Origin: an uncultured Rhizobiaceae group bacterium
Lineage (GTDB): Bacteria; Pseudomonadota; Alphaproteobacteria; Rhizobiales; Rhizobiaceae
NCBI GenBank assembly: GCA_937958815.1
Contig: CALGMR010000006.1
Span: 62,001-126,000 of the forward strand
DNA length: 64,000 bases
Direction: 5' to 3'
Below the pieces are notes generated by a model that made no database searches, had not been told where the DNA came from, and saw nothing but the letters and a program-made list of their open reading frames with translations. The position numbers and the translations under genes are program-made. Shown in pieces: positions 17,359 through 28,042 of this stretch. Each line of letters starts with the position of its first letter. Positions within the stretch are counted from its first letter, which is position 1.

Positions 17359-17811
17359 CTAAGCCTTTTTCACCCAGCGGCCGTCTTGTTGTTGCCAATA
17401 AGCCAGATCGTGGCCAGCGGCTTTTTCGATCTTCCAGCGTTCGCGGGCATCAAGCACGGCTTCTTCGTCGTGGCCATCGAACATGTAGATGCCGCGTTCG
17501 TAGGATGAGAGATCGGGCGCCACTGCTCCTGCCACAATAAAACGGACTGCCGCATTGTTGGGGTTTTCCGTTAGCGATGTGAGCCAAATGGGTTGGTTGG
17601 ACGGATCACCCATCACACTTTCTTCGCAGGCATGGGGCAGAAAACTGCTTTCTTTGTATGTCCAAAGATGATCGTCCAACTGGTCGCGGCGTTCTTCCGT
17701 GCCTGTTTGCACAACCACATTCCAATCTCGCGCCAAACACTTTTCCAACAGATCAGGCAGTGCCTGTTCCAAGCGCAGTTCGGTCAAATGATAAAACACG
17801 ATCTCAGACAT
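17359..17811 (-). CDS. holC: DNA polymerase III subunit chi
   Basis: Chi links the clamp loader to single-strand binding protein at the replication fork. From the ATG at 17811 the product is 150 residues and starts with the family-typical SEIVFYHLTELRLEQALPD. Later landmarks include the segments DDHLWTYKESSFLPH, PIWLT and the DGHDEEAVLDARERWK helix near the end. In many alphaproteobacteria holC directly follows pepA; here it is separated from pepA by a gene on the other strand (17911-18366). I see no terminator of its own. Confidence 0.92.
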   Translation of the reverse strand: MSEIVFYHLTELRLEQALPDLLEKCLARDWNVVVQTGTEERRDQLDDHLWTYKESSFLPHACEESVMGDPSNQPIWLTSLTENPNNAAVRFIVAGAVAPDLSSYERGIYMFDGHDEEAVLDARERWKIEKAAGHDLAYWQQQDGRWVKKA

Positions 17812-17910
17812 TTGATCACTTTCCAACCAGAACTGCCGTAACGCAAGATTGCACGGTTTTCATCAACATGCTTTGCTAAGTTTTTGGGACATGATCAAGG
17901 GGTAAGTATC

Positions 17911-18366
17911 ATGAAGAATACTCAACCGATTGGGGCAATGGTGGGCTGTGTTTTAGGTTTGGGACTGGCCGTAAACATCGCGCAGGGCGAAGAACGTGGC
18001 ACTTGCTCGATTTCTGATGGCAAAGTCGTTTGTGCAGAGAGTGTTGCGGATCGCAAAGCCGTCTTTGACGCAATGTCCAATCCCAAAAGCGTTTTTTACT
18101 TCAACAACTTGCTGCGAAATCCAGACTTCTCTTTGGATGTAAACCGCCGAGAAACCTATCGACGCTCATTGGAGCGCAATCGCAGATCTATGGATCGCTA
18201 TGCCCGTAATCAACTGCGCTTATTGCGCCGCGGCAAAATCAGCAGTGCAGAATATGAAAAAACGGTCTCTGGTTATAAATCTGCGGTGGCGACGTATACG
18301 GCTGCAATGCATGTTTACCGTGGCACTGTTTGGCACAGCAAAACGAAATCTCGCTTTGAGGAATAG
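17911..18366 (+). CDS. Secreted hypothetical protein between holC and pepA
   Basis: A 151-residue protein starting at 17911 after an AAGGGG ribosome site. The first 25 residues form a signal peptide (MKNTQPIGAMVGCVLGLGLA, cleavage probably after AQG). The mature part has two cysteines (in GTCSISDGKVVCAES) that may form a disulfide, then a very basic, Arg-rich helical region (about residues 70-115: NRRETYRRSLERNRRSMDRY). I recognise no family. It is transcribed opposite to holC and pepA and so interrupts a pair that is normally contiguous. Periplasmic location is likely; function is unknown. Confidence 0.75.
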   Translation: MKNTQPIGAMVGCVLGLGLAVNIAQGEERGTCSISDGKVVCAESVADRKAVFDAMSNPKSVFYFNNLLRNPDFSLDVNRRETYRRSLERNRRSMDRYARNQLRLLRRGKISSAEYEKTVSGYKSAVATYTAAMHVYRGTVWHSKTKSRFEE

Positions 18367-18402
18367 TGGAACGGTGGAAAAGCCACCGCTCCACAACATC
18401 GC

Positions 18403-19893
18403 CTATTTTTCGTAATTGTCTGCCACCAAACGGTCGAGCAAACGCACGCCAAAACCGGATGCCCAGGATTTGTTGATCTCGGTTTGTGGAGAGCCCATAG
18501 CGGTTCCCGCAACGTCCAAATGCGCCCATGGTGTGTCGCCTACATAACGCTGCAAGAACTGCGCTGCTGTGATCGAACCCGCATAGCGGCCACCCGTGTT
18601 CTTCATGTCGGCAAATTTGGAATCGATCATTTTGTCGTATTCGGGACCAACAGGCAGACGCCACACTTTTTCAGCCGTTGCTGCGCCGGCTTCTGACAAT
18701 TGTTCAGACAATTCATCGTCGTTGGAGAACAGGCCTGCATGATGGTTGCCGAGTGCCACCAGTACTGCGCCTGTAAGTGTGGCGAGGTTGATCATGAATT
18801 TGGGTTTGAACTTCTTATTCGTGTGCCAAAGAGCATCCGCCAAAACCAAGCGCCCTTCTGCATCCGTGTTGATGACTTCGATGGTTTGACCCGACATGGA
18901 GGTGACAATGTCCCCCGGGCGCTGTGCGTCTCCGTCTGGCATGTTTTCCACCAAACCGATGACGCCGACCACATTGGCTTTCGCTTTCCGCGCAGCCAAA
19001 GCGTGCATGAGGCCCGTCACAGCAGCCGCGCCGCCCATATCGCCTTTCATGTCTTCCATACCGCCAGCGGGTTTTAGGGAAATGCCGCCAGTGTCGAACG
19101 TCACGCCTTTGCCCACGAAAGCGACGGGCTTTTCTTTAGGCTTGCCGCCCTTCCATTCAATAATCGCCATGCGCGGTGGGTTTCTTGAGCCACGCGATAC
19201 GCCCAACAAAGCCCCCATTTTCAAGGCTTTCATGGCCTTTTCGTCTAGAATCTCAACTTTACAGCCGAGCTTCTTCAATTCGCTGGCACGTTTTGCAAAC
19301 TCTTTGGGTGTGAGAACATTGGCAGGTTCATTGACCAGATCACGCGCCAACATCACACCATTGGTGACGCCCTGCTGCTCTGCCCACACCTTCTTTGCAG
19401 CTGCTGCAGCTTTTGCGATCAGAGTTACTTTGATGGATTTGTGTTTTGGCTTTACGGCTTTGTCGACTTTATATTTATCAAAGCGATAAGCGCCCAATTG
19501 TATTCCCTGCGCCACGTCGGCAACCTGACGCGCGGTTGGGTTTCCATCTTTTCCAGCCAATTCTAAGGCGACGGCGTATTTTGCAGAAGACGACACGGCT
19601 GCAGCAATTTTACCGCCAAGTTTTAGCCAAGACTGTTCGTTCATGTCGGACTGTTTGCCGGTTCCGACCACGGTGACGTCATCAAGATCGGTACCTTGGG
19701 GCACCATGACGCGCAAAGTCTGGCCGAAACTGCCTTTAAAATCCGCGGCAGCAATTGCGCTTTTCAGTGTTTTTCCCAATGCCCCTTCTGACGCGCTTGC
19801 TGACATTTTGGCTTTGTCATCGCAAAGAACAACAAGCGTGCCCTTTTTTGGGAGTTTGGCAGAGGAAATTGCAATTTCTGGGATGACGGACAT
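18403..19893 (-). CDS. pepA: Cytosol (leucyl) aminopeptidase
   Basis: A dizinc M17 exopeptidase that removes N-terminal residues; in some bacteria it also binds DNA. The 496 residues include an N-terminal macro-like domain and a C-terminal catalytic domain. The signature NTDAEGRL is at 342-349, and the metal and catalytic residues are present in [15 protein letters not shown] (Lys262, Asp267) and [10 protein letters not shown]. The start ([10 protein letters not shown]) matches family length. It is divergent from lptF across about 260 bases that should hold both promoters. Confidence 0.96.
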   Translation of the reverse strand: MSVIPEIAISSAKLPKKGTLVVLCDDKAKMSASASEGALGKTLKSAIAAADFKGSFGQTLRVMVPQGTDLDDVTVVGTGKQSDMNEQSWLKLGGKIAAAVSSSAKYAVALELAGKDGNPTARQVADVAQGIQLGAYRFDKYKVDKAVKPKHKSIKVTLIAKAAAAAKKVWAEQQGVTNGVMLARDLVNEPANVLTPKEFAKRASELKKLGCKVEILDEKAMKALKMGALLGVSRGSRNPPRMAIIEWKGGKPKEKPVAFVGKGVTFDTGGISLKPAGGMEDMKGDMGGAAAVTGLMHALAARKAKANVVGVIGLVENMPDGDAQRPGDIVTSMSGQTIEVINTDAEGRLVLADALWHTNKKFKPKFMINLATLTGAVLVALGNHHAGLFSNDDELSEQLSEAGAATAEKVWRLPVGPEYDKMIDSKFADMKNTGGRYAGSITAAQFLQRYVGDTPWAHLDVAGTAMGSPQTEINKSWASGFGVRLLDRLVADNYEK

Positions 19894-20156
19894 GGTTTCT
19901 CCATAAACGGCTTACAAACACTCTTGATTGAATGGTCGCGCCTTTGAATGACTATTATTAAGCAACTAACCGAAAAACAGTGATTCTCGCAATGCGTCAC
20001 TGAAAACATGAGTCACAACAATGCGTTAACCTTGTTTGTTGGTGTCTTTATTAGCCATTGCGAGTCCTTAATGGGACGCTTAAAATTTTAACCATTCGGT
20101 GAATGGCGATTTGCTTTTTGCCAAACCTTCTTGACGGACTTCGGAGTAACTCGAGT

Positions 20157-21359
20157 TTGATCCTGCTGGAAAGATACATTTTCAAGAAGGCCATGATTGC
20201 TGTTGCAATTGTGATCGCTGCCTTGTCCGGCGTGGTTTGGGTTGTGCGCGCCGTGCAGGAAGTGGACATTATCCTGAGCAAGGGTCAGGGCATTTTCACC
20301 TATCTGCAGATGATCTCTTTGGGCGTGCCCACACTTATTGCAGCTGTTGCGCCACTGGCGTTGATGATCGGTCTTATTCAAACCATTAACGGTCTTAATG
20401 AAGAATCCGAAATGGTGGTGATGCATGCTTCTGGCGCGTCGCGCTTAACTTTGTTCAAGCCATTTTTGGCTGCCAGCCTTTTGGTGGCACTACTCGTTTA
20501 TTTTCTGGCAATTTTTGCCGCCCCGTACTCTATGGCAACTTTGCGATCTTTCGTCACCGAGGTTCGCGCCGATCTGGTGTCTATCATAGTGCGTGAAGGC
20601 CGCTTTCAAGATGTGGGCGGCAGAATCACATTTCATGTGGGCGAAAGAGCGCCCGGCGGGATTTTGAAAAGCGTGCTCATTATGGATGCCCGCAACAAGA
20701 AAGAGACATTCACCTATTTGGCGCAAGAAGGCGCTGTTTCAAAGGTGGATGAAAACACATTTCTTGTCTTGAAAAATGGGCAAATTCAGCGTCAAACGGA
20801 AGGGGCTGAAAACCTTTCAATCATTCGTTTCAATTCTTACGCATTCAATTTATCGAGTTTTTCAAGCGGAAAAACCGGAGGGCTGAACAGCCCTGTCGAA
20901 TTGTCCACTGCCGCTCTTATGAACCCAGACACTTCATCTGGACTTTACAAGAGAAACCCTGGTCGCTTCCGCGCGGAATTGCATACAAGGCTGATCAGCG
21001 GGCTCTATCCGATCATGGTGTGTGTCATTGTTCTGGCTTTTTTGGGTGCGCCAAGTTCTCACCGACAAAGCCATTTAATCGTTGTTGCTGCAGCTTCAAC
21101 GACCATTGTTGTGTTGCGCGGAATTACAATCGTTGTCGAAAATGGCATGGCAAGCAATCCGAATCTGATTTACGTGGCGTGGGCAGTACCCGTAATCGCG
21201 ATCGGCAGTGCTTCCCTACTGATTTTCAATGATAAAAGCCTGATTTCTCAATCCCTTCAGGCGAAAATTGAAGCTGCATTTGAAGCCGGTGTGACGCGCA
21301 GCGCAGCCTTTTGGACGAAATATGTGCAACGTTCCAAACGCGTGGAGGTGTCTTCATGA
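20157..21359 (+). CDS. lptF: LPS export ABC transporter permease LptF
   Basis: One of the two inner-membrane permeases that extract lipopolysaccharide for the Lpt bridge. I prefer the TTG at 20157, which follows GGAG by ten bases and gives a product starting ILLERYIFKKAM, as LptF proteins usually do. An ATG at 20103 is in frame but adds 18 residues without similarity. The 400 residues have three N-terminal helices, a periplasmic beta-jellyroll (about 140-270) and three C-terminal helices. Gly/Glu motifs such as GLNEESEMVVMHASG mark the LptB contact. It overlaps lptG by four bases. Confidence 0.93.
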   Translation: MILLERYIFKKAMIAVAIVIAALSGVVWVVRAVQEVDIILSKGQGIFTYLQMISLGVPTLIAAVAPLALMIGLIQTINGLNEESEMVVMHASGASRLTLFKPFLAASLLVALLVYFLAIFAAPYSMATLRSFVTEVRADLVSIIVREGRFQDVGGRITFHVGERAPGGILKSVLIMDARNKKETFTYLAQEGAVSKVDENTFLVLKNGQIQRQTEGAENLSIIRFNSYAFNLSSFSSGKTGGLNSPVELSTAALMNPDTSSGLYKRNPGRFRAELHTRLISGLYPIMVCVIVLAFLGAPSSHRQSHLIVVAAASTTIVVLRGITIVVENGMASNPNLIYVAWAVPVIAIGSASLLIFNDKSLISQSLQAKIEAAFEAGVTRSAAFWTKYVQRSKRVEVSS

Positions 21360-22462
21360 TTGGTTTCACGCTTGGCTTTTATTTTGCAAGAACCTTCTTG
21401 AAGAACATTCTCATGGTGTTTCTTCTGTTCTTGTTTTTGATCACTGTGGTCGATCTGATTGAATTATCCCGCGAGTTGTCTAAGGCGAAGACGGTTTCAT
21501 TCAAGGACATTGTTTTGATCGCCCTGTATCGCGCGCCAAAATTTGCCGAAAACATATTTCCATTTGCGGTGATGTTTGGTGCGGCTGGCTCTCTGATTCT
21601 GCTGAACAAACGACTGGAACTTGTCGTGGCCCGGGCGTCCGGCGTCTCGGTTTGGCAATTTTTGACACCGTTTGCTCTCACCGCCCTTTTCTTGGGTCTA
21701 TTTTCAGCTCTGGTTTATAACCCTATCGCCATTTCAGGAGCGTCTAGCTCCCGCGGCGTCGAAGCGGACGTATTTGGAAAAATAAAAGGCAGTTACGCCA
21801 GCAAAACACGCAATTTTTGGTTGCGGCTTAACCAAAAGAGTGGCGATTTGGTCTTGAGATCGCGGGTTGCGCGCAAATCTGGCACCGAACTTGTTTCTTT
21901 ATCTGTTTACCGTTTCAACCCCGATGGCAGCGCATTAGATCGAATAGAGGCACGGCGTGCGCGGTATGTGGAGCGCAAAAATGGTCAGAAACTGTTTGTA
22001 TTGTCCAGAGCAATCACGACAGTCCCTGGCAAAAAGGGCGTGCCTTCTAAACGATTGGAGCTCCCCGTAGATATCACCCGCGAACAATTGCAAGCCAGAG
22101 TAACCCAAGCTTCTGATATTGGATTTTGGCAATTGTCACAAAAACAAGCCGAAGCCAAGAGTTCTGGGAGAAATCCGCTTCCCTTTGCCACGCAATATCA
22201 TGCGCTATTGTCCCAATCTTTGCTGCTTGTCGCCATGGTTTTGTTGGCTGCTACGGTTTCGTTAAGGTTCGCAAGATTTGGTCAAAGCGGAAAGGCCATT
22301 TTGGGTGGCGTTTTGGCGGGGTTTGTGCTGTATGTGCTCTCACGATTGGTGATTACTTTCGGGAGCAATGGCTTGGTGCCTCCGTCTATAGCGGCATGGT
22401 CCCCTGCTTTGGTGGCGAGTTTGATTGGCGCAACAGTGCTTTTATATCAGGAGGACGGCTAA
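21356..22462 (+). CDS. lptG: LPS export ABC transporter permease LptG
   Basis: The second permease of the LptB2FG exporter. It starts at an ATGA overlap with lptF behind a GGAGGTG ribosome site, giving 368 residues. The layout mirrors LptF: helices near 12-34, 50-70 and 98-120, a periplasmic domain, then three helices at the end. The coupling region NKRLELVVARASGVSVWQF corresponds to the LptB-contact helix. lptD begins with the base after its stop codon, so all three genes are read as one unit. Confidence 0.95.
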   Translation: MIGFTLGFYFARTFLKNILMVFLLFLFLITVVDLIELSRELSKAKTVSFKDIVLIALYRAPKFAENIFPFAVMFGAAGSLILLNKRLELVVARASGVSVWQFLTPFALTALFLGLFSALVYNPIAISGASSSRGVEADVFGKIKGSYASKTRNFWLRLNQKSGDLVLRSRVARKSGTELVSLSVYRFNPDGSALDRIEARRARYVERKNGQKLFVLSRAITTVPGKKGVPSKRLELPVDITREQLQARVTQASDIGFWQLSQKQAEAKSSGRNPLPFATQYHALLSQSLLLVAMVLLAATVSLRFARFGQSGKAILGGVLAGFVLYVLSRLVITFGSNGLVPPSIAAWSPALVASLIGATVLLYQEDG

Positions 22463-24850
22463 ATGTTTGGCTTTACTCCCGCTTTGACGCGTGTTCGTTC
22501 AGCGAACGCTGCCGCACGTTCTCGTGCTGCTTTCAAAGCCTGTCTTCTTGGCGCATCCATGCTGACAGCCCCAGTGATTGCAGCTTCGTTCGTGGCGTCA
22601 CCTGTGGTCGCACAAAGCTTACCTGAAACAAATCCTGACGCAGAATTGCTGCTAAAAGCCGATCAGCTTATCTATGACAATGATGCACAAATTGTCACCG
22701 CAATCGGCGATGTGCAGATGGTGTATGATGGCTACAATGTTGTGGCCGAACGGGTGTCCTACAATCAAGTTACCCGCCGTGTTAAAGCCTTTGGCAATGT
22801 GGAAATCATTGAGCCCGATGGGAACAATATTTTTGCTGATGAGATTGATTTAACTGATGATTTCAGCTTGGGTTTTGTGAATGCACTTCGCATTGAGACG
22901 ACAGATGATACTATTTTCACCGCCGAAAGTGCAGAGCGTACTGCCGGTGAATTGACGACGTTTAACAATGGTATCTACACCGCTTGTAAGGCATGTCCTG
23001 GCCACCCGAAGAAGCCCCCTTTATGGCAAATAAAAGCGCGGCGCGTTATTGCCAATGGCCTTGAAAAGACGATTGAGTACCAAGACGCAACGTTTGAGCT
23101 TTTCGGACAACCAATCGCCTATCTTCCATATTTCAAACACTCCGATCCGTCGGTGAAACGCAAGTCTGGTTTTCTGGTGCCAAGCATTGGTTACGACAAC
23201 AAACTTGGCTTTGAGTATCGCCAACCCTATTTTTTGGTGACTGGCGAGACCCACGACCTCACACTTGCTGCCACTGGCTTCACCAAACAAGGTGTTTTGG
23301 GAGAAGCGAGATGGAGACACAGGCTGGAAAACGGCAGCTACGATATTCGAGTCGCTGGCATTAAACAGCAACGTCCGGAAGCATTTGATTCTCCCCCTGA
23401 CAGCACCGAAGACTATCGTGGGTTGATTTCAACCACTGGTAAGTTCGACATCAATCCCCGCTGGGCATTTGGTTGGAACCTTCTGGCTCAAACTGACCGG
23501 AACTTTGGGCGCACTTACGGTATTGAGGGTGCAAGCAGGCGCAATCAAACCAATGAAATTTATCTACGTGGTTTGAACGATCGCAGCTATTTCGACCTGT
23601 CCGCATACGACTTTCTCATTCAAAATGATCTCCTGACGCAAAACACGGCGTTTCAAGATGAAGATCAACAAGCATTTGTGCGACCCGTTCTTGACTACAA
23701 TTATGTCACTACGGAGGGCTTTACCGGCGGTGAACTATCGTTGGATTTCAATGTTACCAGCCTGACCAGGGATGAATTGAACACTGTCACGACAAGCGGC
23801 AGTACAGACCAGCGTGTTCATGGTTTCTTGGGCGACACAACACGCGTCAGCGCCGATCTTTCATGGCGTAACACGTTTACAGCCTTAAATGGGTTGCAGA
23901 TCACCCCTTCCCTGTCTCTGCGGGGAGATTGGATAAACACCGATGGAACGGCCAATGGCGAACCATTGAGTGAGGGAAGCGACGCAAGGTTCATGCCCAC
24001 AGCCGGATTGGAAGTCAGCTATCCCATTTTGGTGCGCACAGACAATTCAAGCCACGTTTTTGAGCCGATTGCGCAATTGTTTGTTCGCCCAGACCTTGAG
24101 TTTGGCGGCGTGGTGCCCAACGAAGACGCACAAAGCCTTGTTTTTAGCGCTTCAAATCTGTTTCAGCGGGACAAATTTTCCGGTTACGACCGTATCGAAA
24201 GCGGTATTCGCGCCAATCTTGGCCTGCGATATTCAGGCATCATCGGAAATGGGTGGACGCTCAATGGTTTGGTGGGACAATCAATCCACCTAGGCGGTGA
24301 AAATCCCTACGCCCGTGAAGATGATTTGACCAATACGGGTGAAGAATCCGGGTTGGAAGATGATCGTTCAGACTATGTCGCATCATTCGGTGCCATCCAC
24401 TCCACCGGATTTTCTTTGAACGCCAGCGGTCGGTTTGACGAAAACGATTTGGATATGCGTCGCGGTGAAATTCTGGGTCAATATGCAACCAGCAAATTCT
24501 CTGTTGCTGCATCCTATGCATTTATTGATGCACAACCCGACGCAGGATTCAGCGAAGAGCGCCAGCAGATTGCAGGCAGTGCGAATTACAATATCGACGA
24601 AAACTGGGCTATATTTGGGTCTGCGCGCTACGACATTGAGAATGATTATCTGGTTCGCAACAGTGTTGGCATCACATACAAGTGTGACTGTTTCAATATG
24701 AGCGTGGCTTACAATGAAAGCCGCTCCGATATTTCAGACGAAGTTAATCGCTCTGTCAGCTTTAAAATATCTCTGCGTACTTTGGGAGATTTCTCGGGCG
24801 GCTTCTCTGATGACGATCTGAGGTCGTTTACAGATCAGACCAACGAGTAA
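22463..24850 (+). CDS. lptD: LPS-assembly outer membrane protein LptD
   Basis: The outer-membrane translocon that places lipopolysaccharide on the cell surface. The 795 residues comprise a signal peptide (about 1-52, with a basic start and cleavage near VVAQS), an OstA/LptA-like jellyroll (about 65-190), and a large beta-barrel. Two cysteine pairs, TACKACPG near residue 175 and YKCDCF near 745, are placed as expected for the interdomain disulfides that control maturation. It starts directly after the lptG stop. Homologues of lptA, lptB, lptC and lptE are not in the window. Confidence 0.95.
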   Translation: MFGFTPALTRVRSANAAARSRAAFKACLLGASMLTAPVIAASFVASPVVAQSLPETNPDAELLLKADQLIYDNDAQIVTAIGDVQMVYDGYNVVAERVSYNQVTRRVKAFGNVEIIEPDGNNIFADEIDLTDDFSLGFVNALRIETTDDTIFTAESAERTAGELTTFNNGIYTACKACPGHPKKPPLWQIKARRVIANGLEKTIEYQDATFELFGQPIAYLPYFKHSDPSVKRKSGFLVPSIGYDNKLGFEYRQPYFLVTGETHDLTLAATGFTKQGVLGEARWRHRLENGSYDIRVAGIKQQRPEAFDSPPDSTEDYRGLISTTGKFDINPRWAFGWNLLAQTDRNFGRTYGIEGASRRNQTNEIYLRGLNDRSYFDLSAYDFLIQNDLLTQNTAFQDEDQQAFVRPVLDYNYVTTEGFTGGELSLDFNVTSLTRDELNTVTTSGSTDQRVHGFLGDTTRVSADLSWRNTFTALNGLQITPSLSLRGDWINTDGTANGEPLSEGSDARFMPTAGLEVSYPILVRTDNSSHVFEPIAQLFVRPDLEFGGVVPNEDAQSLVFSASNLFQRDKFSGYDRIESGIRANLGLRYSGIIGNGWTLNGLVGQSIHLGGENPYAREDDLTNTGEESGLEDDRSDYVASFGAIHSTGFSLNASGRFDENDLDMRRGEILGQYATSKFSVAASYAFIDAQPDAGFSEERQQIAGSANYNIDENWAIFGSARYDIENDYLVRNSVGITYKCDCFNMSVAYNESRSDISDEVNRSVSFKISLRTLGDFSGGFSDDDLRSFTDQTNE

Positions 24851-25012
24851 TTTCAACCAATTTGTCGTTCAACATCCGGAAATCCATTCAACATTTCGCC
24901 AAAATCGTGTACTACTGGCTTCATATTGCTGATGATCGGTTAAACATTTCCAGCAAACACAGACACAGGCGGTTGTTTAATATGACAAACGTTCGCAAAT
25001 AGGATCGCTAGA

Positions 25013-26032
25013 ATGCGTGGAACAAAGTTTACAACACTGGCACTGACATCGCTCATTTTGGCGGCTTGCAGTCAATCCGACAACGCGCTGGAAAGTTCCA
25101 CGACGGGAAACCCCGTAGTTGTTGACAAACCGTTGTCGACTGGTGCCCCTGCTGTTGCGCGCATCAACAAAGCTGGTGGAACTAAAATTGCTGTTTTGGT
25201 GAATGATACAGCCATTACAACCAATGACATTCGACGCCGCGCTGCCTTTGTGAAACTGCGACGCATTAAGGGCAACAGCACTTCAATTGCCAAAAAAGAA
25301 CTGATCGAAGAAGCTTTGAAAATGAAAGAAGCGCGTCGAATTAGAACTGTTGCTTCTGATAAAGAAGTCGATGCCGCTTATGTGCGCTTTGCCAAAAGCA
25401 ACAAGATGCCTGTGAGCGCTCTCACAAAAATCTTAAATCAGCGTGGCGTCACTCAACGTGGTTTCAAACAATATATTCGAGCACAAATGAGTTGGCAGCG
25501 TGCTGTAGGCGCCCGATTACGCGCAACGGGTGGGCGCACTTCAACAAAAGCTGCACCAAACTATCAGACTTGGCTTCCTGACCCTGAAAACCAAGGCAAG
25601 CAAGAAAAAGAATACACTTTGCAACAAGTGGTGTTCATTGTGCCTGCTGCAAAACGCAGTTCTATTCTTTCCAAACGCACGGCCCAAGCAAAGAGCTTTA
25701 GAAACCGCATGAACGGTTGTTCAAACGCCAAGCAGCTTGCGGGATCTTTAACCGATGTGACTGTTCGTGATTTGGGGCGTATTCGTGAACATAAATTGCC
25801 TCCTCGTTGGGCAAAAGACATCAAAACAACAGCCGCCGGCAAAGTGACACGTGTTCAGCAAACCGAAAAGGGTGCTGAAATGCTGGCTGTTTGCAATCAA
25901 CGTAGTGTTCAGAGCACCGCTCCTGTGGGCAGCGAAGATTTGTTCAGCGGCAATATTCAAAAGCAGGCCAGCGCCTTGGATAAATCTTACCTGGCTGAGC
26001 TGCGTAAAGTGGCTGTCATTAAAGAGCGGTAG
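25013..26032 (+). CDS. SurA-like periplasmic chaperone, predicted lipoprotein
   Basis: A 339-residue protein in the position normally held by surA between lptD and pdxA. It begins with a lipoprotein signal ([20 protein letters not shown]), so Cys19 would be acylated. Residues about 60-170 match the SurA N-terminal fold, starting with the strand [20 protein letters not shown]. The C-terminal part ([11 protein letters not shown] onwards) is a weak parvulin-like region and I cannot confirm an active isomerase. It probably assists outer-membrane protein folding, including LptD. Calling it surA rests on context and the N-terminal domain. Confidence 0.82.
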   Translation: MRGTKFTTLALTSLILAACSQSDNALESSTTGNPVVVDKPLSTGAPAVARINKAGGTKIAVLVNDTAITTNDIRRRAAFVKLRRIKGNSTSIAKKELIEEALKMKEARRIRTVASDKEVDAAYVRFAKSNKMPVSALTKILNQRGVTQRGFKQYIRAQMSWQRAVGARLRATGGRTSTKAAPNYQTWLPDPENQGKQEKEYTLQQVVFIVPAAKRSSILSKRTAQAKSFRNRMNGCSNAKQLAGSLTDVTVRDLGRIREHKLPPRWAKDIKTTAAGKVTRVQQTEKGAEMLAVCNQRSVQSTAPVGSEDLFSGNIQKQASALDKSYLAELRKVAVIKER

Positions 26033-26063
26033 CGGCCAACCTATAGATTGGCATGTCGTGTTT

Positions 26064-27101
26064 ATGGCAGACCTTCCCCCACTTCTTGTTTCCATTGGCG
26101 AACCATCCGGCATTGGCTCCGATATCCTGCTGAAGGTTTGGGGCGGTCTGCAAAATGGCGACATCAAGGACATCAGGCCTTTCGCCGTTGTCGCTGATCC
26201 CAGCGCTCTTCAACAACGCGCAAAAACGCTGGGCACAGAGATTGAAATCCAGACCTGTGCAACACCCGCTGAAGTCCGCTCAGCCTTTTCATCGAAAAAC
26301 GCATTGCCCGTCGTAGCGCTGACAAATGCTCTTAAAGGGCTTCCGGCGAAACCTGACCCACAGGACGCGGCTGGCATAGTTGAATCCATTGAAACTTGCG
26401 TCTCTTGGATCAAAAATGGTCTCGCACGCGCTGTGGTGACGCTGCCCATCAATAAAAAAACGCTCTACGATGCGGGATTTGAATATCCCGGTCATACGGA
26501 ATTTTTGGGCGCGCTTTGTGATGAATGGACGGACGACCCATCCCCCTTGCGCCCTGTTATGATGTTGGCTGGGCCGGATTTGCGTGCTGTGCCGGTTACA
26601 ATTCACATCCCTTTGAAAGATGTGCCGTCACAACTCACAACTTCAGATATTGTCGACACAGTTCGCATAACTGCGAAAGATCTGCGCACGCGATTTGGAA
26701 TTGAAACGCCCCGCATTGCCGTATCGGGATTAAATCCCCATGCAGGCGAAGGCGGTGCTTTGGGGGCGGAAGATGATGCGATTATTGTGCCAGCTATTGA
26801 ACAGTTACGGAACGAAGCAATTGATTGTTGGGGGCCATTGCCTGCTGATACGATGTTTCATGCGGCGGCTCGAAAGACTTATGATGCAGCTGTGTGCATG
26901 TATCATGATCAGGCGTTGATACCTGCGAAAGCACTGGCTTTTGATGACAGTGTAAATGTGACACTTGGACTGCCAATTGTGCGCACATCACCAGACCACG
27001 GCACAGCGTTTGACATTGCAGGCACTGGCAAAGCCAACCCGGCCAGTTTCATCGCCGCCTTGCGCATGGCCGATGAAATGAGCTCTGGGGATGTGTCTTG
27101 A
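26064..27101 (+). CDS. pdxA: 4-hydroxythreonine-4-phosphate dehydrogenase
   Basis: Oxidises 4-phosphohydroxy-L-threonine in the DXP-dependent pyridoxal phosphate pathway. I start at the ATG at 26064 ([20 protein letters not shown]); the open frame continues upstream only over the surA-like gene. The 345 residues hold three metal-binding histidines in [18 protein letters not shown] and [11 protein letters not shown], and the C-terminal [16 protein letters not shown] motif. It overlaps the rsmA start by four bases (TTGA). The surA-pdxA-rsmA order is widely conserved in proteobacteria. Confidence 0.95.
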   Translation: MADLPPLLVSIGEPSGIGSDILLKVWGGLQNGDIKDIRPFAVVADPSALQQRAKTLGTEIEIQTCATPAEVRSAFSSKNALPVVALTNALKGLPAKPDPQDAAGIVESIETCVSWIKNGLARAVVTLPINKKTLYDAGFEYPGHTEFLGALCDEWTDDPSPLRPVMMLAGPDLRAVPVTIHIPLKDVPSQLTTSDIVDTVRITAKDLRTRFGIETPRIAVSGLNPHAGEGGALGAEDDAIIVPAIEQLRNEAIDCWGPLPADTMFHAAARKTYDAAVCMYHDQALIPAKALAFDDSVNVTLGLPIVRTSPDHGTAFDIAGTGKANPASFIAALRMADEMSSGDVS

Positions 27102-27961
27102 GCCATATTGATTCACTCCCCCCGCTGCGAGAAGTCATTCAAAAGCATGGTTTGGCGGCGAAGAAAGCGCTGGGGCAAAACTTTCTTCTCGATTTAAACA
27201 TCACGATGAAAGTTGCGCGCGCCGCTGGCGATCTTGAAGATGTCACGGTTTTAGAGATCGGCCCCGGCCCTGGCGGTCTGACCCGCTCATTGCTGGCCAG
27301 CGGAGCCAAACGCGTGATTGCCATTGAGCGTGACGAGCGCTGCATTCCCGCCTTGAAAGAAATTTCAGATGCGAGTGACGGACGTTTGACTGTCGTTTCT
27401 GGCGACGCGTTGGAACTGGACCACAAGCGTGTTTTGCAAAACAATGGCATCGATCTGGAGAAGGATCGCATCAAAATAGCCGCCAACCTGCCCTACAATA
27501 TTGCGACGCCTTTGTTCACAGACTGGATCAGTGAGCAACACTGGCCGCCCTATTGGGAGGGAATGGCGTTGATGTTTCAAAAAGAAGTGGCACAGCGCAT
27601 CGTTGCCAATCAAGAAGACAAGGCTTGGGGACGCCTTGGCGTTCTTTCCAATTGGCGCACCAATTGCGACATCGCTTTTGACCTTCCACCGCAAGCCTTC
27701 ACACCGCCGCCTAAAGTGACTTCTGCCGTGATTATGGTGTCGCCAAAGGCCGACCCGCTTGCTGTTGAGCAAAAGACGCTAGAGCAAGTGACACAGGCTG
27801 CATTTGGCCAGCGCCGCAAAATGCTGCGGCAAAGTATGAAAGCCCTTGGTGGCGAACACTTGCTCAATTCTGTGGGCATCAAACCCACCCTGCGGGCAGA
27901 AGAACTATCGATGGAAGACTTCGTCGCGATTGCGCAGTTTATGGAGCAACGCAGAAGTTAG
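27098..27961 (+). CDS. rsmA: 16S rRNA dimethyladenosine transferase (KsgA)
   Basis: Dimethylates two adjacent adenines in the 3' hairpin of 16S rRNA late in small-subunit assembly. The start is a TTG at 27098 within the pdxA stop (TTGA), so translation is probably coupled. The 287 residues show [11 protein letters not shown], the SAM-binding loop [15 protein letters not shown] near residue 50, and the target-base motif NLPYNIATP near 130. The C-terminal helical domain ([15 protein letters not shown]) is complete. A sulfatase follows 81 bases later. Confidence 0.96.
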   Translation: MSHIDSLPPLREVIQKHGLAAKKALGQNFLLDLNITMKVARAAGDLEDVTVLEIGPGPGGLTRSLLASGAKRVIAIERDERCIPALKEISDASDGRLTVVSGDALELDHKRVLQNNGIDLEKDRIKIAANLPYNIATPLFTDWISEQHWPPYWEGMALMFQKEVAQRIVANQEDKAWGRLGVLSNWRTNCDIAFDLPPQAFTPPPKVTSAVIMVSPKADPLAVEQKTLEQVTQAAFGQRRKMLRQSMKALGGEHLLNSVGIKPTLRAEELSMEDFVAIAQFMEQRRS

Positions 27962-28042
27962 CGTTCTTTTGCTTTTCGGTTTCGATTGCAAAGTCCTAAC
28001 AAGTCAGCAAATCTGGTGGAAATCTCCTCTTGATTTTGCCGC

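Noticed and set aside
18896-19489. Plus-strand frame of 197 codons inside pepA
   Set aside because: Entirely antisense to a complete M17 aminopeptidase with all catalytic motifs; composition is low-complexity Pro/Ser/Ala, typical of shadow frames.
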